Program-made: the position numbers and the translations under genes
Assembly: GCF_001761325.1 (NCBI RefSeq)
Contig: NZ_CP017478.1
Span: 2,997,501 to 3,061,500, forward strand
DNA: 64,000 bases
Direction: 5' to 3'
DNA from: Urechidicola croceus
GTDB taxonomy: Bacteria; Bacteroidota; Bacteroidia; Flavobacteriales; Flavobacteriaceae
The notes under the pieces: generated by a model
Told to the model about the DNA's origin: nothing
Seen by the model: only the letters and a program-made list of their open reading frames with translations
The model's database searches: none
Part shown: piece by piece, positions 45,301 through 54,800 of the stretch
Layout of the letters: each line of letters opens with the position of its first letter
How positions within the stretch are numbered: position 1 is the first letter of the stretch

Positions 45301-48300
45301 TACCATCTACTTCAGCAGTTAAAAAACCATTATTGCTAACAAAATCATCAACTTGCGTTTCTGTAAGTTGCGTGTCAGTATTGTCAAGGAAAGGAGAAAG
45401 GTCAATAGCCGTTCCACCATCTTCAAGTGCTAAAGAATTACCAGTAAGCGTTAATTGTTGGTCATCAGTTCCACCACCAATACCAGATAAGTCAACAGTT
45501 GTAGCATCACCAGATAAACTCAAAGTTGTTCCAGTTAATGTTAAATCTTGAGCATCTGTATTGTCAAGGAAAGGAGAAAGGTCAATAGCCGTTCCACCAT
45601 CTTCAAGTGCTAAAGAATTACCAGTAAGCGTTAATTGTTGGTCATCAGTTCCGCCACCAATACCAGATAAATCTACAGTTGTAGCATCACCAGATAAACT
45701 CAAAGTTGTTCCAGTTAATGTTAAATCTTGAGCATCTGTATTATCAAGGAAAGAAGAAAGGTCAATAGCCGTTCCACCATCTTCAAGCGCTAAAGAATTA
45801 CCAGTAAGCGTTAATTGTTGGTCATCAGTTCCGCCACCAATACCAGATAAGTCAACAGTTGTAGCATCACCAGATAAACTCAAAGTTGTTCCAGTTAATG
45901 TTAAGTCTTGAGCATCCGTGTTGTCTAAATAAGAAGAAAGATCTACAGGAGTTGCATCACCAGATAAACTCAAAGTAGTTCCAGTTAATGTTAAATCTTG
46001 AATTTCATTAGTTATACTACCATCTACTTCAGTAGTTAAATATCCATTATTAGCCACAAAATCATCAACTTGCGTTTCTGTAAGTTGCGTGTCAGTATTG
46101 TCAAGGAAAGGAGAAAGGTCAATAGCCGTTCCACCATCTTCAAGCGCTAAAGAATTACCAGTAAGCGTTAATTGTTGGTCATCAGTTCCGCCACCAATAC
46201 CAGATAAGTCAACAGTTGTAGCATCACCAGATAAACTCAAAGTTGTTCCAGTTAATGTTAAGTCTTGAGCATCCGTGTTGTCTAAATAAGAAGAAAGATC
46301 TACAGGAGTTGCATCACCAGATAAACTCAAAGTAGTTCCAGTTAATGTTAAATCTTGAATTTCATTAGTTATACTACCATCTACTTCAGTAGTTAAGAAA
46401 CCATTATCAGTAACAAAATCAACTACTTGTGTTTCTGTAAGTTGCGTGTCTGTATTGTCAAGGAAAGGAGAAAGGTCAATAGCCGTTCCACCATCTTCAA
46501 GTGCTAAAGAATTGCCAGTAAGCGTTAATTGTTGGTCATCAGTTCCGCCACCAATACCAGATAAATCTACAGTTGTAGCATCACCAGATAAACTCAAAGT
46601 TGTTCCAGTTAATGTTAAATCTTGAGCATCTGTATTATCAAGGAAAGAAGAAAGGTCAATAGCCGTTCCACCATCTTCAAGTGCTAAAGAATTGCCAGTA
46701 AGCGTTAATTGTTGGTCATCAGTTCCGCCAGTAATACCAGATAAATCTACAGTTGTAGCATCACCAGATAAACTCAAAGTAGTTCCAGTTAATGTTAAAT
46801 CTTGAATTTCATTAGTTATACTACCATCTACTTCAGTAGTTAAATATCCATTATTAGCCACAAAATCATCAACTTGCGTTTCTGTAAGTTGCGTGTCAGT
46901 ATTGTCAAGGAAAGGAGAAAGGTCAATAGCCGTTCCACCATCTTCAAGTGCTAAAGAATTACCAGTAAGCGTTAATTGTTGGTTATCAGTTCCACCACCA
47001 ATACCAGATAAATCTACAGTTGTAGCATCACCAGATAAACTTAAAGTTGTTCCAGTTAGAGATAAGTCTTGAATTTCATTAGTTATACTACCATCTACTT
47101 CAGTAGTTAAAAAACCATTATCAGTAACAAAATCAACTACTTGCGTTTCTGTAAGTTGCGTGTCTGTATTGTCAAGGAAAGGAGAAAGGTCAATAGCCGT
47201 TCCACCATCTTCAAGTGCTAAAGAATTGCCAGTAAGCGTTAATTGTTGGTCATCAGTTCCGCCACCGATACCAGATAAATCTACAGTTGTAGCATCACCA
47301 GATAAACTTAAGGTTGTTCCAGTTAATGTTAAGTCTTGAATTTCATTAGTTATACTACCATCTACTTCAGCAGTTAAAAAACCATTATTGCTAACAAAAT
47401 CATCAACTTGCGTTTCTGTAAGTTGCGTGTCAGTATTGTCAAGGAAAGGAGAAAGGTCAATAGCCGTTCCACCATCTTCAAGCGCTAAAGAATTACCAGT
47501 AAGCGTTAATTGTTGGTCATCAGTTCCGCCAGTAATACCAGATAAATCTACAGTTGTAGCATCACCAGATAAACTCAAAGTTGTTCCAGTTAATGTTAAA
47601 TCTTGAGCATCTGTATTATCAAGGAAAGAAGAAAGGTCAATAGCCGTTCCACCATCTTCAAGTGCTAAAGAATTACCAGTAAGCGTTAATTGTTGGTCAT
47701 CAGTTCCGCCAGTAATACCAGATAAATCTACAGTTGTAGCATCACCAGATAAACTTAAAGTTGTTCCTGTTAATGTTAAGTCTTGAATTTCATTAGTTAT
47801 ACTACCATCTACTTCAGTAGTTAAATATCCATTATTAGCCACAAAATCATCAACTTGCGTTTCTGTAAGTTGCGTATCTGTATTATCAAGGAAAGGAGAA
47901 AGGTCAATAGCCGTTCCACCATCTTCAAGTGCTAAAGAATTACCAGTAAGCGTTAATTGTTGGTCATCAGTTCCGCCAGTAATACCAGATAAATCTACAG
48001 TTGTAGCATCACCAGATAAACTCAAAGTAGTTCCAGTTAATGTTAAATCTTGAATTTCATTAGTTATACTACCATCTACTTCAGTAGTTAAATATCCATT
48101 ATTAGCCACAAAATCATCAACTTGCGTTTCTGTAAGTTGCGTGTCAGTATCAACAGTGTGTGCACCGGTAACAAATCCAAAGCCTTCAATATCCGTTTGC
48201 GAAAGAGTAGTGTCAGTATCTAAAGATGCTAAGTTTACAGTTGTTGTACCACCTGCATCATTAATTTCTAAAGTAGTACCATTAAGATTAGCGCTAACTA

Positions 48301-48742
48301 TTAACTCATTTGTTGGACTCGCATCAGCATCATCAGAATTTTCAACAGTCTGAGCGTGCAGAGCATAAGGAACGGATTTAAATTCGGTAGTACCTAAATC
48401 AGTAAATGTTGTTCCTCCATTAGTGTCAATTTGAGTGTTTAAAAAGTGAACATCACTTCCCCAATCAACTCCAGCAAATGTACCGCTATTTACAGTACCT
48501 GAGCCAATGTCAAGAATAATAATTCCATTGGCATCGGTTGATACACTATGAGTTTCTTGATAGACATTAGTTTGGCCTACACCTTGCAGAATCGTGAACT
48601 GTACAGTTATACTTTGACTTGCAATAATAGTTCCTGAACCATCTTTTATAATAGCTTTATAATTAATTCCTTGTTGTGCAAAGGAAATAGTACAACTTAA
48701 TAGAATTAAGAATGTAACTAGGGTGTTTTTTATTGTTTTCAT
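42368..48742 (-). CDS. Giant repeat fibre-like surface protein with tail-fibre chaperone-type C-terminus
   Basis: A 2124-residue exported protein with a signal peptide (1-22, ending in SFAQ). Residues of about 23-130 form a domain common in Bacteroidota surface proteins (QGINYKAIIKDGSG ... SVPYALHA). From about residue 195 to 1900 it is built of three modules: A (31 residues, from TQLTETQV), B (31, from DLTLTGTTL) and C (29, from LTLTGNSLALEDGG). I count about 13 A, 23 B and 21 C in mixed order. The last 180 residues resemble an S74/endosialidase-chaperone tail (NTIGFRPADVQSVFPELV) and end in a coiled coil. There is no type IX sorting tail. A trimeric beta-fibre is inferred from the repeat style and the tail. 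Confidence 0.8.
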   Translation of the reverse strand: MKTIKNTLVTFLILLSCTISFAQQGINYKAIIKDGSGTIIASQSITVQFTILQGVGQTNVYQETHSVSTDANGIIILDIGSGTVNSGTFAGVDWGSDVHFLNTQIDTNGGTTFTDLGTTEFKSVPYALHAQTVENSDDADASPTNELIVSANLNGTTLEINDAGGTTTVNLASLDTDTTLSQTDIEGFGFVTGAHTVDTDTQLTETQVDDFVANNGYLTTEVDGSITNEIQDLTLTGTTLSLSGDATTVDLSGITGGTDDQQLTLTGNSLALEDGGTAIDLSPFLDNTDTQLTETQVDDFVANNGYLTTEVDGSITNEIQDLTLTGTTLSLSGDATTVDLSGITGGTDDQQLTLTGNSLALEDGGTAIDLSSFLDNTDAQDLTLTGTTLSLSGDATTVDLSGITGGTDDQQLTLTGNSLALEDGGTAIDLSPFLDNTDTQLTETQVDDFVSNNGFLTAEVDGSITNEIQDLTLTGTTLSLSGDATTVDLSGIGGGTDDQQLTLTGNSLALEDGGTAIDLSPFLDNTDTQLTETQVVDFVTDNGFLTTEVDGSITNEIQDLSLTGTTLSLSGDATTVDLSGIGGGTDNQQLTLTGNSLALEDGGTAIDLSPFLDNTDTQLTETQVDDFVANNGYLTTEVDGSITNEIQDLTLTGTTLSLSGDATTVDLSGITGGTDDQQLTLTGNSLALEDGGTAIDLSSFLDNTDAQDLTLTGTTLSLSGDATTVDLSGIGGGTDDQQLTLTGNSLALEDGGTAIDLSPFLDNTDTQLTETQVVDFVTDNGFLTTEVDGSITNEIQDLTLTGTTLSLSGDATPVDLSSYLDNTDAQDLTLTGTTLSLSGDATTVDLSGIGGGTDDQQLTLTGNSLALEDGGTAIDLSPFLDNTDTQLTETQVDDFVANNGYLTTEVDGSITNEIQDLTLTGTTLSLSGDATPVDLSSYLDNTDAQDLTLTGTTLSLSGDATTVDLSGIGGGTDDQQLTLTGNSLALEDGGTAIDLSSFLDNTDAQDLTLTGTTLSLSGDATTVDLSGIGGGTDDQQLTLTGNSLALEDGGTAIDLSPFLDNTDAQDLTLTGTTLSLSGDATTVDLSGIGGGTDDQQLTLTGNSLALEDGGTAIDLSPFLDNTDTQLTETQVDDFVSNNGFLTAEVDGSITNEIQDLTLTGTTLSLSGDATTVDLSGIGGGTDDQQLTLTGNSLALEDGGTAIDLSSFLDNTDAQDLTLTGTTLSLSGDATTVDLSGIGGGTDDQQLTLTGNSLALEDGGTAIDLSPFLDNTDTQLTETQVVDFVTDNGFLTAEVDGSITNEIQDLTLTGTTLSLSGDATTVDLSGITGGTDDQQLTLTGNSLALEDGGTAIDLSSFLDNTDAQDLTLTGTTLSLSGDATTVDLSGITGGTDDQQLTLTGNSLALEDGGTAIDLSPFLDNTDTQLTETQVDDFVSNNGFLTAEVDGSITNEIQDLSLTGTTLSLSGDATTVDLSGIGGGTDDQQLTLTGNSLALEDGGAAIDLSPFLDNTDAQDLTLTGTTLSLSGDATTVDLSGITGGTDDQQLTLTGNSLALEDGGTAIDLSPFLDNTDAQDLTLTGTTLSLSGDATTVDLSGITGGTDDQQLTLTGNSLALEDGGTAIDLSPFLDNTDTQLTETQVVDFVTDNGFLTAEVDGSITNEIQDLTLTGTTLSLSGDATTVDLSGITGGTDDQQLTLTGNSLTLEDGGTAIDLSSFLDNTDAQDLTLTGTTLSLSGDATTVDLSGIGGGTDDQQLTLTGNSLALEDGGTAIDLSPFLDNTDTQLTETQVVDFVTDNGFLTAEVDGSITNEIQDLTLTGTTLSLSGDATTVDLSGIGGGTDDQQLTLTGNSLALEDGGTAIDLSPFLDNTDTQLTETQVDDFVSNNGFLTAEVDGSITNELITSANLTGTNLNIIDAGGTTTVDLASIAGGGGSSPWTQSPTEIYYDSGFVGIGSSSAATHDLEITQSSETAAGSGGILLEDSGQSDNWKIYLFGNTLGFAYNGNLKAAIGDNGNYFDFDASRVSSGRFNNSNIISRIQSLNSFNYSNNRSQNTIGFRPADVQSVFPELVSTSPEGKLGLNQNGFGIIAIEAIKEQQAEIDELKEKLESQEKSIEMLIKRIEQLEKK
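43060..48160 (-). repeat. Near-identical tandem coding repeats in the giant gene
   Basis: About 5.1 kb of modules that are almost identical at DNA level, with the same 80-90 base strings recurring more than twenty times. Only a few variant positions distinguish copies, for example the codons giving GITGG or GIGGG and SPFLD or SSFLD. Unequal recombination and assembly collapse are both likely here. Confidence 0.9.
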
Positions 48743-48811
48743 ACAATTTTTTTTGGGACGATAATAATGGGATTCTAAAATATAAAGTATTATTTAACTA
48801 AATGTTTTTGA

Positions 48812-49774
48812 TTATTCAATCATTATTTTCCTTACAGTTTTTCCGTTTTCAGAATGTAAGTTTAATAAATATACTCCTGCTCTATACTTGCTCAAATCAA
48901 GTCTTGTTGTTTCTTCTGTTTCAAGAATTTTTTTACCTAAAATATCAAACATTTCAACTCTTGTCAATTCAATTGCTGAATTGATATTTAAAATACCTGT
49001 TGTTGGGTTTGGATATATTTGAATGTTTGCTAAACTATATTCATCGATGTTTTTTATGTCTAAAGGAATAACGGCTGCTCCAGAACAATCGTATGAATCA
49101 TTTAAAATTTGAGTTCCAGGATAGTCACTACAATTTGCTGTTGAAACAGTAGATGAAGTATCACGCCCACAAGCAGTAAAAAATTGATCTTGGAATAGAT
49201 CTGGACTGACATCTGGTGGATTCTCCCCGTCGTCGAAATCTCCTTCAGAAACAAAGCAAACATCAGGATTTAATCCCGTAGCAGCAGCATCAATATATTT
49301 TAATCTAAAACGAAAAAGTAATTTTGGAACTGATGTAATTTGAAGTTCTGTTGGAGCTGTTTCTAAACCATCAAGCGCAATGTTTTGTTGAAAAGATGGT
49401 GAAAACGCACCTGTTGTTCCATTGTCATTGATAATAAAATCTCGATATGCTGGTGTAGAAAAAGGAGCTCCTGGCCAAGAGAATCCAGTAATTGATTCTT
49501 GAGGCTGTAAGTATTCTACGTTCCCACTAGAAACAACGTCTTCACCAAAAGCATCATGATTGTAATTTATGTATACTTGTCCTGAACCAACATAAAAATC
49601 TGTAGTGCTAGAAATCATAACGTCAGCTTCATAATAGGTCTCAATACCTTCTTCAACAATAAAAGCATTTTCAATAAAAAGTGTAATATCTTGTGCTTTT
49701 AATGAAAAACAAGTTAAAGATATCATAAATGTAATTAAGACTAGTCGTAAATTGATTGAGTAATTTTTTTTCAT
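48812..49774 (-). CDS. Secreted protein with type IX secretion sorting domain
   Basis: A 320-residue protein with a signal peptide (1-28, ending in SLKAQ). The middle region (about 30-200) resembles a beta-sandwich repeat of cohesin-like kind, but I cannot name it with certainty. The C-terminal 75 residues are a clear type A type IX sorting domain: IQIYPNPTTGILNI, VEMFDILGKKI, YRAGVYLLNLHSENGKTVRKIMIE. It should cross the outer membrane and be attached or released there. It lies 5 bases after the dockerin-like gene and before the giant gene, in one operon. Confidence 0.82.
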   Translation of the reverse strand: MKKNYSINLRLVLITFMISLTCFSLKAQDITLFIENAFIVEEGIETYYEADVMISSTTDFYVGSGQVYINYNHDAFGEDVVSSGNVEYLQPQESITGFSWPGAPFSTPAYRDFIINDNGTTGAFSPSFQQNIALDGLETAPTELQITSVPKLLFRFRLKYIDAAATGLNPDVCFVSEGDFDDGENPPDVSPDLFQDQFFTACGRDTSSTVSTANCSDYPGTQILNDSYDCSGAAVIPLDIKNIDEYSLANIQIYPNPTTGILNINSAIELTRVEMFDILGKKILETEETTRLDLSKYRAGVYLLNLHSENGKTVRKIMIE

Positions 49775-49779
49775 GTTGT

Positions 49780-50715
49780 TTAGTTTTTTCGTGGTGCAAT
49801 TATTCTTATTCTAGTATCTTTCAATTGTTCTCCATTTCCTAAGTTAGGTAACAAAGCATTGGTTAAATCTGAATTTTGTACTTGACTATTCATATCGATA
49901 TCGGCATTAGCATATCCTGAACTACCAATTAATTGAACTACTGCGCTAGCATCATCATTTTGCACTTGACCATTTCCGTCAAAATCACCTGAAAATAGGG
50001 CAAATGTTCCACTACCCATATCGGCTACTGCGCTTAGACCACCATTTATTAATATAGGATTGGTTGTTAAATCAAGGTTGGTATTTGAACCGTTTAAACT
50101 CACAACATTTGCAGTAATAACTCCTAAATGAATACGGTGAGCAACTGCTACAAAATAATCATCAGGTTCTAAATCAAAACTCAATGATGAAGTTCCGTTT
50201 AAAGAAACAATATCTCCATCTCTTTGAATTAGTGCAGATTGTGATGCAAGTATATTGGTATTATCGTTTTTATCTCTTAGTTCTACCCAAATCCAATCAA
50301 CAATATCATTTTCAGGATCGCCAGTTCCTAATGAACCACCAGTATTTAATACACCAGGAGCAATTGTTGCAACATCTATATACGGTGATGTAGTTGGAAT
50401 AATTGAATTACTTCTTAGATTGTCATTCATCAAACCAGTAGTTTGCTGAGTTAATAGTGGACCTTGTAAAAATATTTTTGGACTAATGTTTATTGATAGT
50501 TGAATACCATTTATAAAGCCTTCGGATATTGAAACTGTTGTTAAAGTTGTTTCGGCAACAAAAGTTTCTCCAATAGTATAAAGTATTTCAACTCCAGAAG
50601 CAGATGCTATATCTCCACCAGAATCAATACTACTTTTATAAATTGATTGTGCTACAGTTGTTGAAATCGACAATAATACCACAATCACAATTAAACATAA
50701 TTGTTTTGTTTTCAT
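49780..50715 (-). CDS. Secreted protein with dockerin-like calcium repeats
   Basis: A 311-residue exported protein (signal peptide 1-22, STTVAQ). Residues of about 23-75 form a short N-terminal region (GEILYTIGETFV-like) common in flavobacterial secreted proteins. Near the C-terminus are two EF-hand/dockerin-like segments, GDFDGNGQVQNDDA and ADIDMNSQVQNSDL. Such segments bind calcium and may dock onto cohesin-like partners. The product of the next gene, 5 bases away, could be such a partner, but that is inference. It is the first gene of the operon, with a good promoter match upstream. Confidence 0.7.
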   Translation of the reverse strand: MKTKQLCLIVIVVLLSISTTVAQSIYKSSIDSGGDIASASGVEILYTIGETFVAETTLTTVSISEGFINGIQLSINISPKIFLQGPLLTQQTTGLMNDNLRSNSIIPTTSPYIDVATIAPGVLNTGGSLGTGDPENDIVDWIWVELRDKNDNTNILASQSALIQRDGDIVSLNGTSSLSFDLEPDDYFVAVAHRIHLGVITANVVSLNGSNTNLDLTTNPILINGGLSAVADMGSGTFALFSGDFDGNGQVQNDDASAVVQLIGSSGYANADIDMNSQVQNSDLTNALLPNLGNGEQLKDTRIRIIAPRKN

Positions 50716-50840
50716 AATGTAATTTTATGAGTCTTATTAACCGTGGGGAGTCAATTATTCTGGGAGTAAATTTTATTAAAGAAATTCAAGATTTTGTTTA
50801 TTATAGATAAACACTCTGATTTTCAGTAAAAAAACATATA

Positions 50841-50871
50841 CAAACATAAGAATTAATATTGAAATATTCAA
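50841..50871 (-). promoter_or_regulatory. Promoter of the surface-protein operon
   Basis: Reverse-strand TTG (50869-50871), 20-base spacer, TATGTTTG (50841-50848), both matching the Bacteroidota promoter. The start point near 50835 would leave about 120 bases of untranslated leader before the ATG at 50715. Confidence 0.6.
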
Positions 50872-51110
50872 TTTTAAATAGTACTCTTTTGAGTAATTAA
50901 AAAAGTTAATTTTATTTCTTAAAAGATGTTATTCACAGGTTTTTTTAAACCATTTATTTAAAAAATTGATTTATTTAAAAGATAATGTTTACAATAATTT
51001 TATAATTATTTTTAATATTAAAATCAATTTTCGGCTTATTTTACATTTTTGTACAAGTAAAATATGAATTCATTTTTTATTAATTGCTTTTATTTTTGAT
51101 TGTATTTTTA
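50872..51110. other. AT-rich non-coding stretch
   Basis: Between the operon promoter and the decayed paralogue. It is very AT-rich and I see no gene, repeat or structured RNA in it. Confidence 0.6.
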
Positions 51111-51384
51111 TTAATTGTTAGTAGCTTCTAACAATTCAATTCTTTGTATTAATTTTTCAATTTTTTTGTTGTGTTTTACAAGTTCATAAGTTTTCATTTT
51201 TTAAGATTTCTATTTGTTCTTGAATTGCTTTGGTTAAAACAGGAATAATATCTGAATAAAAGACTGCTATAGCATCAAGAAGTTTATCTTTTACTATAGC
51301 TTTGTGGTCAATGCCATTTTGAGCAAGGCTATAGAATGTTATAAAAATTAATTATCCTGAAATAATATGTTTTAGTATTTTCAT
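51111..51384 (-). pseudogene. Internally deleted, decayed relative of the giant fibre protein
   Basis: Reading on the reverse strand from ATG 51384, MKILKHIISG is followed by an in-frame TAA. The frame then continues LIFITFYSLAQNGIDHKAIVKD, which matches the signal-peptide end and QQGINYKAIIKD start of the giant protein. It jumps at once to IIPVLTKAIQEQIEILKNE. After a frame change comes ELVKHNKKIEKLIQRIELLEATNN and stop 51111, matching the coiled-coil end of the giant protein (EAIKEQQAEIDELKEKLE ... LIKRIEQLEKK). The centre of the gene has been lost, leaving both ends joined. Confidence 0.75.
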
Positions 51385-51454
51385 AATTACTCTTATTTGC
51401 AGGTTATTTAGATTGCTACTATTTTTTTTGAAAGGATAAAATAAGCGAGTGTTC

Positions 51455-51486
51455 CGAAGTAACTTTCCCCCACAAAAGTTACTTCG
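51455..51486. promoter_or_regulatory. Perfect 12-base stem with C-rich loop
   Basis: CGAAGTAACTTT (51455-51466) and AAAGTTACTTCG (51475-51486) enclose an 8-base loop, CCCCCACA. There is no T run, so it is not an intrinsic terminator. It lies between two gene remnants, and its role is unknown. Confidence 0.5.
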
Positions 51487-51524
51487 TTCTCTACTTGAGA
51501 TTTAGCACCCGTTTATTTTCTTTT

Positions 51525-51680
51525 TCATGTCTTTTTAAAAGTCGTTTTTTTGATAATTTTATCATTATCAACTATATTAAGTATATAAATTCCTTTTTTT
51601 AGGTTGTTTACATTCAAATAAATAGTTTGTTTGGAGTTTTCATTGAGGTTACCTTTATCATTTATATCTTTTGTTTTCAT
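51525..51680 (-). pseudogene. Orphan type IX sorting-domain fragment
   Basis: A 51-codon reverse frame whose sequence TIYLNVNNLKKGIYILNIVDNDKIIKKTTFKK is the C-terminal half of a type IX sorting domain, here without any preceding secreted protein or signal peptide. It is the remnant of a lost secreted-protein gene. Confidence 0.62.
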
Positions 51681-51833
51681 TGAGATAAATTTTAGATAAC
51701 ATTTTTGGGGAGTTACATTTTAATTACAAATGTAGAGTGCTTTTTTACAGGCTGTTATAATTATTGTAACAATGGTTATAAAATATGTAACATCGATAAA
51801 TTAACACTAAAATAAAAGGGAAAAATTAATTTT

Positions 51834-54800
51834 TTACCTCATTGAATATTCGGATGGAGTACAACTATAAGTTTGTTTAAAGCATTTGCTAAAATATGCA
51901 TGGTCGTTAAATCCAACGCTGTAGCCAACTTCTGATACATTGATATCTTTGTTTTTAAGAAGTTGTGTAGCTAATTTTAATCTTTGCGTTTTAATAAACT
52001 CAGATGTAGAAAGCCCAGTTATACCTTTTAATTTTCTATGCAATTGCATTCTGCTCATACCTAATGTGTTACTAAATACTTCGCTGTTAAAATCAGATTC
52101 AATTAATTTATTGTCAAGTACTTTTTGAATTCGTTTTAAAAATTTTTCATCAGTAGTAGTGATGGTAATATCTTTGGGTTTTAAAACGAATTCATGGCTA
52201 TATCTTTCTTGAAGTTTTTTTCGTGATTCTATAAGTTTTTGGACTTTTAGTTTTAATAAATTTTCATTGAACGGTTTGGTTATATAATCATCGGCTCCAG
52301 TTTTTATACCTTCAATTTGGTTTTCTTCTCCTACTTTGGCAGTCAAGAGTATAATTGGAATATGACTCGTTTTTTCATCATTTTTAAGAGTTTTAGATAA
52401 TTCTAAACCATCTTTAATGGGCATCATTACATCACTTATAATAATATCTGGAATGTGTTTAAGTGCTGTTTGAATTCCTTTTTCACCATCTTCTTCTTGA
52501 ATAATTGAATAGTCATTTAAAAATATAGAAGTTATATATTCTCTTATATCTTTATTATCTTCAACTATAAGTAAAATAGGTGTTTCATCATGCTTTATAG
52601 GCGTTTTTTTGTTTGGATTAATGTTGGTATGTTGTAATTCTTTGTTTTCTAAAATTTCATTTTCATTAAAATAAGATTTGTCGATTGGGAGATTTAATGT
52701 GAATTGAATTTGGTCTTCATTCATAGTATTGGCCATAATTGAACCACGATATAAGGTTGTTAGTTCTTTTACTAATGATAGACCAATACCAACACCTACT
52801 GAATGTTTATTTGATTGATAAAATCTTTCAAAAAGTTTTGGAAGATCATTAGTAGATATCGTATTTCCATTGTTTAAAATAGAAATGATAAGTTGACCAT
52901 CTTGTATACTTGATTCAAAATGAACAAAACCATTTTCTGGTGCATACTTAATTGCATTTTCAAGTAAATTAGTTATTAATTTTTCAATAATATCCTTGTC
53001 AAACCATGCATTTTTAGACTCAACAATCTTAGATGAAAATTTGATACGTTTCTCATCTGCTTTATATTCAAAAGAATTTACTAATTGTTTTATAAATAAA
53101 CCGAGGTTTCCTTGAGTTATTGAAAGTTTAGTGCTTCCAGATTCAATTTTTGATAGATCCAAAAGTTGATTTACAAGATTTAATAATCGTTTAGAATTGT
53201 TTTTAATAATAGAGAGTTCTTTTTTATCTTTTATTGACAATTTTGGGTTTGATAATTGTCTTTCTACAGGACCAGAAATGAGAGTTAATGGTGTGCGAAA
53301 TTCATGACTGATATTTGCATACAGTTTTGTTTTTAATTCATCAAGTTGTTTAAGTCGTTCGGTTTCTTTATGCTCTAATTCTAGTTGTAATTTCATATAC
53401 CAACGCCAATTAAAATATCTATAAATGGCAAATAGTGTAAATAAGGTACATAAGATATAGAATAGTTTAGCCCATCTAGAGAGGTACCAAGGTTGCATAA
53501 TTGTGAATTTGTATTCTGCAGGTATGTTATTCCATACATTGTCATAATTACTTGATTTTACTCTAAAAGTATATGTGTTTGGTTCTAATTTTGGATAATG
53601 TGCAATATTGTTATTTCCAGAATTTATCCAATCAACATCGTGATTTACTAATTGATATTGATAGTTATTTCTTTCAGGAAGTGAATAATGAAGCCCAGCA
53701 AAAGTGAATGTAACAGTGTTTTGATTGTGTTTAAATTCTTTATTCTGAGTTATTTTTTGTTCTTCAGAATATATTTCTAGTTTGGTAATTACGGTTTGTG
53801 GTTTTGTAGGGTTGGTTGTTAATTGGTTTGGATTAAACCAATTAAGACCTTCTAAGCCGCCAAAGTAAAGTATATCTTTTGTGTCTTTAAAATAGGCGCC
53901 AGTATTAAATTCAAATGCTTGTAATCCATCATAGTTATTGTAATTTGTTATCGTAGGAGTATCAATTTTGTCTAAACTAAATTTTGTAATACCTCTATTT
54001 GAACTCAGCCATAGATTATTATTTTTATCTGGAAGTATACCATAAATTACATTATTAGGTAATCCATTTTCGGTAGTATAACTCAATACTTTTTTTGAAT
54101 GGATATTGAAACTTTTTAACCCATTTCCAAAAGTTCCAACCCATAGAGTTTGGTTTTTTTCATCAAAATAAAGTGATTTTATTTTATCACTAATTTCTGA
54201 ATATCGTATAATTTCTTTTGTTTCTGGGTTTAATGAACAAATACCATTATCATCTGTCCCAATCCATAGAATTCCATTTTTAGTTTCTGCAATTGCTCTA
54301 ATATTATTACTAGGTAACGTTTTAAAATTGTTGATTTGACATTTGTAATTGTCTAGTACACCAACTTTTTTATCGAACAAAAACAAGCCATTTTCTCGAG
54401 TACATATCCAATTTCTGTTTTTTGAATCTTTATAAATACTCCAAATGGTAGAAGCATTTAATTTAATTTTAGAATTTTTATTATACGTGGTATAATTCCC
54501 TAGAGTGTCTAAAATTTCGAGACCAACATCTTGATGTCCTATCCATAATTCGTTATCAATAATATTTAAGCCTACTATTCTATTTGAATTTAAAGTTGAA
54601 TTATTAGTCGTAAAAGTTTTGTAATCTTGATTTTCAAGATTTATTTTAGTAAGTCCTTTTCCTGATGTTCCTAACCAAATATCATTGGTATTTGGGTCAA
54701 CAACTATAGAGCGAATAACATCTACATATACATTTACTGGTGTTTGGTAATTGGTCAAAACATTGAATTTTGAGAGGTATTGGTCGTAATAACTCAAACC

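Noticed and set aside
43062-47606. Recurrent forward-strand frames of about 70-85 codons opposite the giant repeat gene
   Set aside because: They repeat because the reverse-strand coding modules repeat. They have no own start signals, and the reverse frame explains the region completely.
43060-48160. Possible CRISPR or non-coding satellite array
   Set aside because: The repeats are in frame within one long gene, have no spacer-like unique segments of constant length, and encode a consistent protein pattern.
51430-51490. Reverse frame GAKSQVENEVTFVGESYFGTLAYF around the C-loop hairpin as a protein remnant
   Set aside because: No family resemblance was recognised and no start codon is present; the hairpin is the clearer signal.
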